Assembly (NCBI GenBank): GCA_964578535.1
Contig: CAZODI010000011.1
Span: forward strand, 1 to 64,000
Direction of reading: 5' to 3'
Length of the DNA: 64,000 nt
From: PHBD01 sp964578535
GTDB taxonomy: Bacteria; Desulfobacterota; Syntrophia; Syntrophales; PHBD01
The notes under the pieces were generated by a model. That model saw only the letters and a program-made list of their open reading frames with translations. It made no database searches and was not told where the DNA came from. The position numbers and the translations under genes were made by a program. This document shows, piece after piece, positions 8,054 through 19,137 of this stretch; positions within the stretch are counted from its first letter, which is position 1; every line of letters begins with the position of its first letter.

Positions 8054-9754
8054 TCAGCCCTTCTTTCTCTTCTCCAGTTCCTCCGCCCGGAGCTGCTTCC
8101 GCAGGATCTTGCCGACGTTGGTCTTCGGCAGCTCGCTCCGGAACTCGACCTCTGTGGGCAGCTTGTAGGCAGCCAGGTGGTCCTTGCCCCAGTTGATCAG
8201 CTCCTCCGCCGTGGCCTGTTCCCCCTCCTTGAGGACGACGAACAGCTTCACATTCTCGCCGCGCTTCGCGTCGGGGATGCCGATGGAGCAGGCCTCCTGG
8301 ATCTTGGGATGCTGGTAGTACACCTCGTCGATGTCCCGTGGATAGACGTTATAGCCGCCGGAGATGATCATGTCCTTCTTCCGGTCGACAATGTAGAAAT
8401 ACCCGTCCTCGTCCATGGTGGCGATATCCCCGGTGTAGACCCAGCCGTCCTTCAGCGTGCTGGCCGTCTCCTCCGGGCGGCCCTTGTAGCCCAGCATGAT
8501 CTGGGGTCCCTTGACGATCAGCTCGCCCCGCTCGCCCACGGGCATGTCCGTAACGCCGTCCTCCAGGTCCACGATGCGGCACTCCGTGTCGGAGATGGGC
8601 ACCCCGACACTTCCTACCTTGCGGGCTCCGCCGTGGAAGGGATTGACGTGCGTGACCGGCGTGGTCTCGGTCATCCCGAACCCCTCCACAATGGTTGCAC
8701 CCGTCAGTTTCTCAAAATCGTGGATGACCTCCACGGGCAGCGGCGCACTCCCGGAGAAGGCCCCCTTGATGCAGCTCATGTCGGTGGACTTCAGGTTCGG
8801 GTGGTTCAGCATCCCGATGTACATGGTCGGTACGAGGGGAGCAAAGGTGGGCCGGAATTTCCCGATGGCCTCCAGGAGCGGCTCCGGTTGGGGACGCGGT
8901 ACCAGGACCTGGGCCCATCCCATGAGGATGGAAAAGTTCATGGATACCGAAAGGCCGAAGACATGGAAGTACGGCAGGGCTCCCAGCATGATCTCCGTGC
9001 CCTTCGTGAACTTCGGGAACCATGCTGCCAACTGCTGAACCTGCTTGCTCAGGTTGCCATGAGTCAGCATGACCCCTTTCGATACGCCGGTGGTTCCTCC
9101 GGTGTACTGGTACATGGCAATGTCGTCGAAGATCAGCTTTGCCGCAGGAGCGGTCGGACCGTACTTGCTCAGGCAGTCTTTCCAGCGGTAGACATCCGGC
9201 GCGGCCTTCACATCGGCAGCCATTTTCTTCTTTTTTGCCACCAGCGGGAAAAGGAGATTCTTCGGGAAGGGAAGGTAGTCCCCGATGGATGTATAGACGA
9301 TCTGGCGGATCGACGTCCTCGGCCGCAGGTCGATCATCCGGTTTCCCAGGAGGTCCAGGGTGACCAGGACCTTCGCCCCGGAATCGTTGAACTGGTGATC
9401 CAGCTCCGGGTCCGAGTAAAGGGGATTGTTCATGACGGCGATGGCGCCGATCTTGAGGATTGCAAAATACGCCACGACACAGGGAATCGTGTTCGGCAGG
9501 AGAAGGGCCACGGCATCGCCTTTCCGGATCCCGAAATCCGTCAGGCAGGCGGCGAACCGGTCCACCATGTCTTTCATCTGCCGGAATGAAGCGGTGTATC
9601 CCTGGAAAATCAGGGCGGGCCTGTCCGGAAACTGCTTGGCCGTCCGCTCCAGGATGTCCGGAAGACACAGATCCTCGTATTGGACATGTTCGGGAACTCC
9701 CTCCTCGTAAGACTTCAGCCACAGTTTCTTTGCATAGACGCTCTCTCCTGCCAT
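8054..9754 (-). CDS. fadD: long-chain fatty acid--CoA ligase (AMP-forming)
   Basis: Activates fatty acids to acyl-CoA with ATP at the inner membrane, the entry step to beta-oxidation. The ATG at 9754 has GGAGG upstream; the longer frame to 9832 adds an arginine-rich tail with no coding character. The 566-residue protein carries the AMP-binding motif YTGGTTGVSKG, the FadD-like VEGFGMTETTPV, YTGDIATMDEDGY and the C-terminal catalytic Lys in TNVGKILRKQLR. Length and motifs fit long-chain acyl-CoA synthetase; medium-chain or aromatic substrates cannot be excluded. It faces away from the terminator and lies downstream of the electron-transfer block, separated by a terminator hairpin. Confidence 0.88.
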   Translation of the reverse strand: MAGESVYAKKLWLKSYEEGVPEHVQYEDLCLPDILERTAKQFPDRPALIFQGYTASFRQMKDMVDRFAACLTDFGIRKGDAVALLLPNTIPCVVAYFAILKIGAIAVMNNPLYSDPELDHQFNDSGAKVLVTLDLLGNRMIDLRPRTSIRQIVYTSIGDYLPFPKNLLFPLVAKKKKMAADVKAAPDVYRWKDCLSKYGPTAPAAKLIFDDIAMYQYTGGTTGVSKGVMLTHGNLSKQVQQLAAWFPKFTKGTEIMLGALPYFHVFGLSVSMNFSILMGWAQVLVPRPQPEPLLEAIGKFRPTFAPLVPTMYIGMLNHPNLKSTDMSCIKGAFSGSAPLPVEVIHDFEKLTGATIVEGFGMTETTPVTHVNPFHGGARKVGSVGVPISDTECRIVDLEDGVTDMPVGERGELIVKGPQIMLGYKGRPEETASTLKDGWVYTGDIATMDEDGYFYIVDRKKDMIISGGYNVYPRDIDEVYYQHPKIQEACSIGIPDAKRGENVKLFVVLKEGEQATAEELINWGKDHLAAYKLPTEVEFRSELPKTNVGKILRKQLRAEELEKRKKG

Positions 9755-9914
9755 GAAAAGCCTCCTTTCAAGAAAAAAACGGACCGAATTGTAACGGTTT
9801 CTTCCATACCGGCGCGGATGCCGCGCGTGCATTCCACTTTCCGGTAGGGGGTGCGCGGTGAGACACGGAAGTTAAGTTGATGGATTATAATGGATCGGCT
9901 TCCCATTATCCACC

Positions 9915-9944
9915 AAAAAAGCCCCGGCTCGTTCGAGCCGGGGC
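9915..9944 (-). terminator. rho-independent terminator of the EtfD gene
   Basis: On the minus strand a 10-bp GC stem (GCCCCGGCTC/GAGCCGGGGC with a GTTC-type loop) at 9921-9944 is followed directly by TTTTTT. It sits 30 bp after the stop of the FeS oxidoreductase gene and ahead of fadD. Confidence 0.88.
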
Positions 9945-9973
9945 CATGAAACCGATCTGCCTGAAACCTTCTT

Positions 9974-12175
9974 TTATTCTTCTGCCGGAGCGGCACAGAC
10001 CTCGACCGGGGCCGGCTCTTCCTCGAGACCCATGGCCTTCCAGACGATCTCCGCCAGGTCGAGGGCTTTCATGCTCTCTTCCTTGCCGTGGAACTTGATT
10101 CCGTCGCTCATCATGGTGAGGCAGAAGGGACATCCGACAGCGATGGTGTCCGCATTCACATCGATGGCCTGCTTGGCCCGGGCGTCGTTGATGCGGTCGC
10201 CGTGCTCCTCCATCCACATGCGGGCGCCGCCGGCGCCGCAGCAGAAGCTCTTGCCGTGGTTCCGAACCATCTCCACCGTCTTCGCGCCGGGAACCGCCGC
10301 GAGGATCTTCCGGGGCTGCTCGTACACATTGTTGTAACGCCCCAGGAAACAGGAGTCATGGTAGGTAAAGGCGCCTTCCACGGGTTTCTGCAGCTTGATT
10401 TTTCCCTGGGCGATGAGGTCGGCGATGATCTCCGTATGGTGATAGACCTCGAAGTTCCCGTCGAAGTTTGGATAATCCTTCTTCAGGGCATTGTAGCCGT
10501 GGGGGCAGGTCGCGATGACCTTCTTCACGCCATAGGCTTTCATCATCTCGATGTTCGCCTGGGCGAGCGTCTGATAGAGGTATTCGTTGCCTCCCCGCAT
10601 GGCCGAGTCGCCGCAGCAGCTCTCCTCGTTCCCCAGGATGCCGAAGCTGACACCCGCCGCCTGGAGAATCTTGGTAAATGCGACGGTGACCTTCTTGCCG
10701 CGGTCGTCAAAGGAACCGGCGCAGCCCACATAGAAGAGGTATTCCACGTTGGCGTCCTCGGCCAGCGTCTTCACGCCCAGTTCCTTGGCCCAGTCCGCCC
10801 GGAGGTGGGATCCCACACCCCAGGGGTTGGAGTTGTTTTCCATGTTGCGGTAGGTCAACTGAAGCTCGGGTGCGAAGTCCGCCTCCATCAGGACCTTGTA
10901 CTGCCGCATGCCGACGATCTTGGGCACATGCTCAATGGAAGACGAGCAGTTCTCCATGCAGTACATGCAGTTCGTGCAGTCCCACAGCTCATGGAGATCG
11001 ATGGCTTCGCCCACGAGGGCTCGCTCCGCCGGCGGCTGGTATCCTTCTCCGGCCATTTTGACCTTCCCGATGAGGGAGGCCAGATCCAGTATCCTTCCCA
11101 GCTTGGCGAGCTTGCCGTCGCCGGCGGTGGCATTCTTTGCCGCAACGGCGGCCGGTGCCTTCTCCAGCCAGTAGGTCTTGATGTCCTGAACCAGCTTCTT
11201 GGGCGACAGGTGCTTGCCAGTCAGGTAAGCCGGGCAGCCGTCCTGGCATCGCCCGCAGCGTGTGCACGCGTCGGAGTCGAAGATCTGCTTCCAGGTGAAC
11301 TCCTCCAGGGTGCCCACACCAAAGCTCTCTGCGTTCTCGAAGTCGCGGATGGGCTCCAGCTGTCCGACCGGCTTCAGGGTGGTCATGAAGTGGTTGGCCG
11401 GCGTCGTGACGATGTGCATCAGCCGCGAATAGGGGATGTAAGCGATGAATCCAAGGGCGATGAAGGTGTGGATCCACCAGGTCGCCGCATGCATCGCCTT
11501 CGCCGATCCCGGATCAACTCCGGCAAAGGCCTTGGCCAGGTTCCAGCCCACGAACGACCAGGTCTCCCAGGGAGCCTCCTGCCAGGTGACATGGATCCGG
11601 AGAGCCTCGATGATGAATCCCGTTACGATGATACCGAGGATCAAAAGCAGGACGATGGCGTCATCGGGGGTCGTATCCGGATTCCCCTTGTAGGTCAGTC
11701 GGTCGGGCCTCTGGATGTAGCGTCTCCACAGGGCCATGAGGACTCCGATCAGGACGAAGAGGCCGAAGAGATCCATAATCATAGAGAACACGAGGTAGAA
11801 CTTGCCCCTGAGGAAAGCGATGCCGAAAGGTTCGGTGATGTGAAACTCGGTCGCGTCGAAGGCGGCTCCGAAAATGAGAACGAAGAACCCGAAAAAGATC
11901 ATGCCGTGCATGATGCCCGGGTACAGGTCCTGCCAGGTCTTGATCTGCAGGATTCCGTTTCTCCAGAGCAGCTTGAGCCGTTCGTTGCGGTTGTCCGTGC
12001 GGATTTCCGGCTTGCCCATGGCGGTCCACATCTGCCAGCGCCGAAACAGGCCGACGGCAAGGATGACCATGGCGATGCCGGTAAAGAGAAAGAGGAACAG
12101 CTCAAAATGCTCGGCGTTCCAGAATACCTGCCGGCCTTCGTTGCCGATTCCGATTGGTGCGATTCCGTGTGCCAT
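9974..12175 (-). CDS. etfD: membrane FeS ETF:(mena)quinone oxidoreductase, EtfD/HdrD-like
   Basis: Likely passes electrons from reduced ETF to the quinone pool, the membrane side of syntrophic fatty-acid oxidation. The 733-residue protein has an N-terminal integral membrane part (about five helices, residues 15-260, with His residues suited to b-type hemes), then two 4Fe4S ferredoxin-like motifs, CTRCGRCQDGC and CTNCMYCMENC, and two CCG (HdrD-type) domains with CCGDSAM and SFCCGAGGARMW. This order matches the DUF224/EtfD (EMO) proteins linked to ETF in Syntrophomonas, Syntrophus and Geobacter. It lies downstream of etfB-etfA. SD GGAGGAG precedes the ATG. Confidence 0.87.
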   Translation of the reverse strand: MAHGIAPIGIGNEGRQVFWNAEHFELFLFLFTGIAMVILAVGLFRRWQMWTAMGKPEIRTDNRNERLKLLWRNGILQIKTWQDLYPGIMHGMIFFGFFVLIFGAAFDATEFHITEPFGIAFLRGKFYLVFSMIMDLFGLFVLIGVLMALWRRYIQRPDRLTYKGNPDTTPDDAIVLLLILGIIVTGFIIEALRIHVTWQEAPWETWSFVGWNLAKAFAGVDPGSAKAMHAATWWIHTFIALGFIAYIPYSRLMHIVTTPANHFMTTLKPVGQLEPIRDFENAESFGVGTLEEFTWKQIFDSDACTRCGRCQDGCPAYLTGKHLSPKKLVQDIKTYWLEKAPAAVAAKNATAGDGKLAKLGRILDLASLIGKVKMAGEGYQPPAERALVGEAIDLHELWDCTNCMYCMENCSSSIEHVPKIVGMRQYKVLMEADFAPELQLTYRNMENNSNPWGVGSHLRADWAKELGVKTLAEDANVEYLFYVGCAGSFDDRGKKVTVAFTKILQAAGVSFGILGNEESCCGDSAMRGGNEYLYQTLAQANIEMMKAYGVKKVIATCPHGYNALKKDYPNFDGNFEVYHHTEIIADLIAQGKIKLQKPVEGAFTYHDSCFLGRYNNVYEQPRKILAAVPGAKTVEMVRNHGKSFCCGAGGARMWMEEHGDRINDARAKQAIDVNADTIAVGCPFCLTMMSDGIKFHGKEESMKALDLAEIVWKAMGLEEEPAPVEVCAAPAEE

Positions 12176-12270
12176 AACTCCTCCAAGCGATATGTTCTTG
12201 CGTGATCAGCGAGGGGTGGCGAATGGGAAGCAAAGACAGCGGTGAAAGACGTGCGCATGGAAAACGTGCA

Positions 12271-12303
12271 GGTAGCCGGCGACCCTGGCGGCCGCCGGCT
12301 ACC
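12271..12303 (-). terminator. hairpin between etfA and etfD (attenuator-like)
   Basis: An 11-bp perfect stem, GGTAGCCGGCG/CGCCGGCTACC, 29 bp past the etfA stop. On the minus strand it is followed by only a short T-rich stretch (GCACGTTTTCC), so partial termination or mRNA protection is more likely than a full stop. Confidence 0.5.
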
Positions 12304-12331
12304 CTCTACGACTTACCACTGAAAAAGCCTG

Positions 12332-13303
12332 CTACCCAAGCAGCTTCTTGCACTCCTGCGTCAGGGCCGGCACGACCTTGAAGAGGTCATCCACGAGTCC
12401 GTAATCGGCCTTCTGGAAGATCGGGGCTTCCGGATCCTTGTTGACGGCCACGATGTACTTCGAGGAGCTCATGCCGGCGAGATGCTGGATGGCGCCCGAA
12501 ATACCGCAGGCGATGTACAGGTTCGGAGACACGACCTTGCCGGTCTGTCCGACCTGGTCCGACTGGGCTCTCCAGCCCGCGTCCACGGCGGCACGCGAGG
12601 CACCCACCGCGGCTCCGAGAACGGCCGCCAGCTCTTCCAGGATGGCGAAATTCTCCGGTCCCTTCATCCCACGGCCGCCGGAGACGATGATATTCGCTTC
12701 CGACACGTCGATCTTGCCCGACTGTTCCTTCTGCACTTCCAGGACCTTCGTCTTCAGGTCGCCCAGACCCGGGTCGAACGACTCGACGGCGCCTGCCTTT
12801 GCGGTCTCGACAATCGGGAAGACGTTCGGACGCAGGGCTGCGATCTGCGGCGTTGCGGACGTGACGATCTCACCGAAGCACTTGCCGGCGTACATGGGGC
12901 GAATCGCCAGGAGCTTGCCGTCGGCGATCTTCACATCCGTGCAGTCCGAAGCCATGCCGGTGGCCAGCTTGCCGACCAGCCGGGGGGCCAGATCCTTGCC
13001 CTGAAAAGAGGCGGCCACCAGCAGGACGGCCGCATCGTTGTCCTTCACAACCTTAGCGACGGCCGCCGCATGGGCATCCGTCGTATAGGGCTCAAACGCG
13101 GCGTTGTCGGCCACGTAAACCTTGTCGATTCCGTATTTTCCCAGCTCTCCGGCAATGCCCGACACGCCGGAGCCGCACACCACGGCGCAGGCTTCCTCGC
13201 CCAGCTGATCCGCCAGTTTCCGGGCGGTGCTGGCCAACTCGAAAGTCACCTTCCGGAAGGCGCCGTCACGCAGTTCTGCAACAATCCATACACCTTTTGC
13301 CAT
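12332..13303 (-). CDS. etfA: electron transfer flavoprotein alpha subunit
   Basis: FAD-binding subunit of ETF, which accepts electrons from acyl-CoA dehydrogenases in the cytoplasm. The 323-residue protein has an N-terminal adenine-nucleotide alpha-hydrolase-like domain and the C-terminal FAD domain with GRGMKGPEN, GASRAAVDAGW and the hallmark CGISGAIQHLAGM. Length is normal. It is 36 bp downstream of etfB and is followed by the EtfD gene. Whether this ETF is a simple carrier or a bifurcating one cannot be settled from these motifs; the neighbouring membrane FeS oxidoreductase favours a simple link to quinone. Confidence 0.95.
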   Translation of the reverse strand: MAKGVWIVAELRDGAFRKVTFELASTARKLADQLGEEACAVVCGSGVSGIAGELGKYGIDKVYVADNAAFEPYTTDAHAAAVAKVVKDNDAAVLLVAASFQGKDLAPRLVGKLATGMASDCTDVKIADGKLLAIRPMYAGKCFGEIVTSATPQIAALRPNVFPIVETAKAGAVESFDPGLGDLKTKVLEVQKEQSGKIDVSEANIIVSGGRGMKGPENFAILEELAAVLGAAVGASRAAVDAGWRAQSDQVGQTGKVVSPNLYIACGISGAIQHLAGMSSSKYIVAVNKDPEAPIFQKADYGLVDDLFKVVPALTQECKKLLG

Positions 13304-13339
13304 GATCGATATCCTCCGTGATTCCGTATGTTTTTATAA

Positions 13340-14113
13340 TTAGATGACCTTCGCCTCTTCCCGCAGAAGCTTCGCCAGTTCCGCCGCCTTGCCTTCGGGC
13401 GTATCGTCGGCGCAGAGAATCTTTCCAGGAGGACGGGCGGGCGGGGGGACCATCTTCGCCACTTTCGACTTGGCATCGGCGGAGACGCCGAGAGCAGCGG
13501 CGTTCTTCGCATCGACCGGCTTCTTCTTGGCTTTCATGATACCGGGGAGCGAGGCGTAGCGGGGCTCGTTGAGACCCTTGGTCGCCGTAATCACGCAGGG
13601 CAGCGCCGTCTCGATGACCAGCTGGGCACCCTCGATGGGCCGCACGGCCTTGACGGTCGTTCCGTCGATGTCCAGCTTCGTGACGAAGGTCACCTGGGGA
13701 ATGCCCAGGAGCTCCGCCAGGATGGCACCGACCTGAGCGGAGTCGTCGTCGATGGCCCGCTGGCCGCAGAAAATGATGTCATAGGGCATGCCCTTGATGG
13801 CCGCCGCCAGGGCCGCCGCCGTGGTGTAGGCATCGGCCGCGTTGAGGGCGGGGTCGTCGATGTGGACGCCCTTCTCGGCGCCCATGGCCAGCGCGGTGCG
13901 AATGGTTTCCATGGCCCGGGCGGGTCCGATGGACACGATCGTCACGTCGCCGCCGACCTTCTCCTTCAGCTTCAGGGCTTCCTCGACACCAAACTCGTCA
14001 TAGGGATTCATGACCCACTTGATGCCGCCCTCGTCGATCCCCGAACCATCGGCCTTGACCTTGATCTGGGCTTCCGTATCCGGAACCTGCTTTACACATG
14101 CAATGATATTCAC
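13340..14113 (-). CDS. etfB: electron transfer flavoprotein beta subunit
   Basis: AMP-binding subunit of the ETF heterodimer. The start is a GTG at 14113 with GGAGGAG upstream, giving VNIIACVKQVPDTE, the usual EtfB N-terminus; the longer frame to 14191 overlaps the hairpin after acs. The 257-residue protein has VMNPYDEFGVEEAL near residue 38 and the EtfB signature GQRAIDDDSAQVG around 118. It is first in the etfB-etfA-etfD group, itself downstream of acs. Confidence 0.94.
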   Translation of the reverse strand: MNIIACVKQVPDTEAQIKVKADGSGIDEGGIKWVMNPYDEFGVEEALKLKEKVGGDVTIVSIGPARAMETIRTALAMGAEKGVHIDDPALNAADAYTTAAALAAAIKGMPYDIIFCGQRAIDDDSAQVGAILAELLGIPQVTFVTKLDIDGTTVKAVRPIEGAQLVIETALPCVITATKGLNEPRYASLPGIMKAKKKPVDAKNAAALGVSADAKSKVAKMVPPPARPPGKILCADDTPEGKAAELAKLLREEAKVI

Positions 14114-14188
14114 GTTCTCCTCCTTCCCGAATGGGAGCCAGCCCTGTGCGGACGACCCCTCCATCCAGCATGTATTGGTTTCTTCATG

Positions 14189-14216
14189 CAAGAGGGCGGG
14201 GAGTCCCGCCCTCTTG
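14189..14216 (-). terminator. hairpin after acs
   Basis: CAAGAGGGCGGG and its complement CCCGCCCTCTTG form a 12-bp perfect stem with a 4-base loop just past the acs stop codon. The following minus-strand bases (CATGAAGAA) hold no T run, so termination is uncertain. Confidence 0.55.
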
Positions 14217-14230
14217 TTACGTCCTGTCGA

Positions 14231-16201
<1,971 letters not shown>

Positions 16202-16501
16202 GTGTTCTACGTACCTCCCTTGCTTGATGTTTTTGAATTGATGGGTACCCGCCCTGTCCCTTTACGAAGCCTGAAGGAGCGTTTGCCAGCGCTCCTGGTT
16301 TGCCGGATTCAGGCTGGCCGTACCGGCCGGGTCATGATCACAGTCAGAATTCCGCGACCGCGCCGGAACCGTCGGAGGCGATCCGACCTGAACATGAAAC
16401 CCGCCTGAATTCCAAAAGGGGATGGCCTGCGGCAAGATGCGTGGGGCCTGTGAACGGTGGTCATTCGCTGACTCCCGGTCATACGCTAACGCGCGATTTG
16501 C

Positions 16502-16529
16502 CCTATATCAATTATCCTCTTTCTGTCAA
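16502..16529 (-). promoter_or_regulatory. sigma70-type promoter for acs
   Basis: On the minus strand TTGACA (16529-16524), a 16-bp spacer and TATAGG (16507-16502) form a near-consensus promoter. It points to acs, whose ATG is about 295 bp downstream, so a leader of that length is predicted. Confidence 0.6.
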
Positions 16530-16924
16530 GCGTTATTTTGCCCCGGCAATGGGCCGCCACGGCCCGTCCGGCGGGTGTTCCACGGTGAATCGGAACGCCG
16601 GAAAGGGCTCCCGGAAGGCCTTCGGTCCGTCCTGTGCTGAGAGACCTGTAAATTGCAGACCAAGAACCTCCGGAGCGTGTGGTTTTTTCGCAACACCCAC
16701 GGTGGACCAATCCCGAAAGGGAACACACCGGGGGCAGGTCAAATCCTTGGCCGTTCCCGCGCAATGCCTCCAGATAGTACCCGGACTAATCGAATATCCT
16801 CTTTATTTTCGAACAGATAAAGATATACTCGATGTACGATCAATACCGTACTGCCCTTCCGTGGTACACCCCTTGCAAGCTCAACATTCATCAAGGCTGC
16901 CCGTTTGTTACAAATACAGACAGT

Positions 16925-16955
16925 AGCCTTGACAAAGGGTAGCGGGGGGTGATAC
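16925..16955 (+). promoter_or_regulatory. possible porin promoter with overlapping inverted repeat
   Basis: TTGACA at 16929-16934 and TGATAC at 16950-16955 give a short 15-bp spacer, so the promoter is weak by sequence. The right arm of the 8-bp inverted repeat TCAAGGCT/AGCCTTGA covers the -35, which would suit an operator. Confidence 0.35.
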
Positions 16956-17141
16956 CGTCCGCAGACCTTTTCAAAAGGAAGGAGGTGACACGGGGGTCGG
17001 CAGGACAGGTCGGGAAGGCAAACGCCCGGCCGGTCATTCCCGGCCGCCTGCAGGCGGCAGGGAAGCAAGAGGAAGCGGATGAAGGGTCCTTTCTGCCCGG
17101 AAGGACCGGATAAAATTCAGATTTTCTCTTTGGAGGAAAAA

Positions 17142-18767
17142 ATGAAGAAACTTTGGATTGCTTTGCTGTCGGCCATGGTCGTCTTTGCGATCGCCATGCC
17201 GGCATCGGCCGTGGACGTAAAGTTCAGCGGCACCTACCACGTGTGGGGCGTGTTCGACAAGAACCACTCCCTGCTCGATAACGAGAACGCCGTCAACGCA
17301 ACGGGCGGTCTCCTCGGCAACGCCGCAACCGGCGTTGGAATCGGCCAGTACGGCTCCCAGGCGTTTTTCCAGCAGCGCCTGAGAATGCAGACTGAGTTCA
17401 AGGTCGTGGAAGGCCTCACGCTGGTGACCCGGTTCGACGCCCTGGAGAAGAAGTGGGGCGATCGGCGGTGGGCCGGTGCGGTGGACAGCACCAGCCGCGC
17501 CGCGTATCCCGGTGCCGCCGGTGACGCTCGTGTTCAGGAGAACATCGAATTCGAGCGGGCCTATGTCGACTTCAACACCGGCATCGGCAAATTCCTCGTG
17601 GGTTACCAGAACTTCCTCGCCTTCGGGACGCTCTTCGTCGACTCGAACGCGACCCGCCCCGGCATCAAGTACATCCTTCCCATCGGCCCGGTGGCCATCA
17701 TCGCGGCCTGGGAAAAGATGACGGAAGGCGACAGTGGACGGCCGACCTCCCAGACCACCGGTGTGATTCCGGAGTTCTACAACGACACCGACGCGGACAT
17801 CTTCGACCTCGGTTTCGTGTGGAAGGGCCAGTCTGTTGAAGCCGGCGCCATCCTGCAGTGGGGCCGCACCGCCTCCGCGCGGGCGACCTACACATACGTC
17901 CCCGGCAACGCATGGGACGTGGGAACGTACCAGAGCGCTTTCGTGCTGGATCCCTACTTCAAGGCGACCTTCGGTCCCGTCTACATCGAGGGCGAGGCGG
18001 TGATCCTCTACGGGAAGCTCTCCTGGGAAAATCCGATTCAGGCAGCGGCCATTCTGGGCGGTGCCGGATCGATGACGACGGACGTCGACATGTTCGGCTA
18101 CGGCCTCTACCTGGGTGCCCGTGCTGATTTCGCCCCGGTGTACTTCGGCCTCCAGTTCGCCTACATCACCGGTGACGATCCGGCGACCCCGGACAAGCGG
18201 GAAGGCGGCTTCACGGCCGGCCTGCTCGCCGGTCAGGCCTACAACCCGGCCCTCATGATGTTCAACGACGACTTCCATACCTGGGTCGGTGACCGCGGCA
18301 GCGCAAACTATCGCGGCGCCCTGACGGCGGGACGTGCGGCTGACTATGTCAGCACGTTCCTCGACAACTGCTGGTTCTATCACATCTACGTGGGCGTGAA
18401 GCCTGTTCCCAAGGCGGACATCAAGCTGGCCTTCACGTACGCAACCGCGCAGAAGAAGCCCTGGGCCTCCCCTGCCACAGCCGGATTCGCATGGCTCGCC
18501 GGGACCACGCCCAACACGGGCAACCCCCTGTCCGAGTATAACTCCGACAAGTACGGGTACGAGCTTGACCTCGTGGCCTCGTACAAGATCTACGACAACC
18601 TGGAGTACATGATCGGCGCCGGTTACTTCTGGCCCGGTGATTACTTCAAGGGTAACTACAATGCACCCACAACGATTCCGGGTCTCAATTGGGCCAACAG
18701 CTACAACTTCGAGCCGGCCCTGTCCAACGACTACCTCTTGATGCACAAGCTGACGCTGAGCTTCTAA
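17142..18767 (+). CDS. outer-membrane porin-like beta-barrel protein
   Basis: A 541-residue exported protein. The ATG at 17142 follows TTTGGAGGAA and gives a clean signal peptide (MKKLWIALLSAM..., cleavage after ASA near residue 24). The mature part is full of alternating aromatic and glycine-rich strands, such as YVDFNTGIGKFLVGYQNF and GLYLGARADFAPVYFGLQFAY, and ends in a strand closing with LTLSF; a terminal Phe is the usual outer-membrane barrel signal. No TonB box or plug domain is visible. It is monocistronic, with a terminator right behind. Passive solute uptake across the outer membrane is the likely role; the substrate is unknown. Confidence 0.8.
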   Translation: MKKLWIALLSAMVVFAIAMPASAVDVKFSGTYHVWGVFDKNHSLLDNENAVNATGGLLGNAATGVGIGQYGSQAFFQQRLRMQTEFKVVEGLTLVTRFDALEKKWGDRRWAGAVDSTSRAAYPGAAGDARVQENIEFERAYVDFNTGIGKFLVGYQNFLAFGTLFVDSNATRPGIKYILPIGPVAIIAAWEKMTEGDSGRPTSQTTGVIPEFYNDTDADIFDLGFVWKGQSVEAGAILQWGRTASARATYTYVPGNAWDVGTYQSAFVLDPYFKATFGPVYIEGEAVILYGKLSWENPIQAAAILGGAGSMTTDVDMFGYGLYLGARADFAPVYFGLQFAYITGDDPATPDKREGGFTAGLLAGQAYNPALMMFNDDFHTWVGDRGSANYRGALTAGRAADYVSTFLDNCWFYHIYVGVKPVPKADIKLAFTYATAQKKPWASPATAGFAWLAGTTPNTGNPLSEYNSDKYGYELDLVASYKIYDNLEYMIGAGYFWPGDYFKGNYNAPTTIPGLNWANSYNFEPALSNDYLLMHKLTLSF

Positions 18768-18800
18768 GTTCAGCCGTCATCGACCCCCGTTTGCCGACGG

Positions 18801-18830
18801 CCCCGGAGGGGAAACCCTCCGGGGTTTTTT
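18801..18830 (+). terminator. rho-independent terminator of the porin gene
   Basis: CCCCGGAGGG-GAAA-CCCTCCGGGG followed by TTTTTT, about 35 bp after the porin stop codon. Confidence 0.95.
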
Positions 18831-18831
18831 A

Positions 18832-18860
18832 TTGACAAAATCCGGCATCTGTCGCATACA
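18832..18860 (+). promoter_or_regulatory. promoter for the fmdB-hflX pair
   Basis: TTGACA at 18832-18837, a 17-bp spacer and CATACA at 18855-18860. It begins within the tail of the porin terminator and points at the zinc-ribbon gene 66 bp downstream. Confidence 0.5.
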
Positions 18861-18925
18861 AGACTCACATTCGCATGCACAGAAACCATTATAATCCTTT
18901 GGATTTTCAAGGAGCTGAAGCAGTC

Positions 18926-19129
18926 ATGCCCATCTATACATTTGAATGCAGCAAGTGTGAAACCGTCTACGACCACTTCCTGAAGATCGGGGAGCCTTAC
19001 GACGGGCTGGCCTGCCCGGAGTGCGGGGCCAAAAAGCCCAGGAAGCGCGTGACGGCATTCAAGACGAACTCCTGGTCTTCCTTCCTGGACGGCATGGAGC
19101 GAAGGGTCAGCCCCGAGAAGTTCAAGTAG
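18926..19129 (+). CDS. FmdB-family zinc ribbon protein
   Basis: A 67-residue protein beginning MPIYTFEC, the standard start of FmdB/CxxC_CxxC_SSSS regulators. Zinc ribbon cysteines are in ECSKC and CPECG. A GGAG lies 10 bp before the ATG at 18926. The C-terminus is short and basic. Members are often annotated as regulators, but most have no proven role; some sit beside translation or stress genes, as here with hflX. Its TAG stop lies at the junction with HflX coding sequence. Confidence 0.85.
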   Translation: MPIYTFECSKCETVYDHFLKIGEPYDGLACPECGAKKPRKRVTAFKTNSWSSFLDGMERRVSPEKFK

Positions 19130-19137
19130 GTGCTCCC

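Larger units (their letters stand above)
16202..17141. other. 940-bp divergent intergenic region
   Basis: Lies between the starts of acs (minus) and the porin (plus). No open frame has both an SD site and coding character. It holds a strong minus-strand promoter (16502-16529), an 8-bp inverted repeat TCAAGGCT/AGCCTTGA (16891-16898 and 16925-16932) that overlaps a plus-strand TTGACA, and a GC-rich leader before the porin. I recognise no riboswitch. Confidence 0.6.

Noticed and set aside
10088..12205. 705-codon plus-strand frame opposite etfD
   Set aside because: Complementary to a confidently assigned FeS oxidoreductase; composition is rich in Arg, Gly, Val and Asp as typical for shadow frames.
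16422..16926. Short frames in the acs-porin intergenic region
   Set aside because: No SD sites and rich in Arg, Gly and Pro in several frames at once, typical for noncoding GC-rich DNA.
17034..18746. 570-codon minus-strand frame opposite the porin
   Set aside because: Shadow of the barrel gene; no start signal and no known domain.
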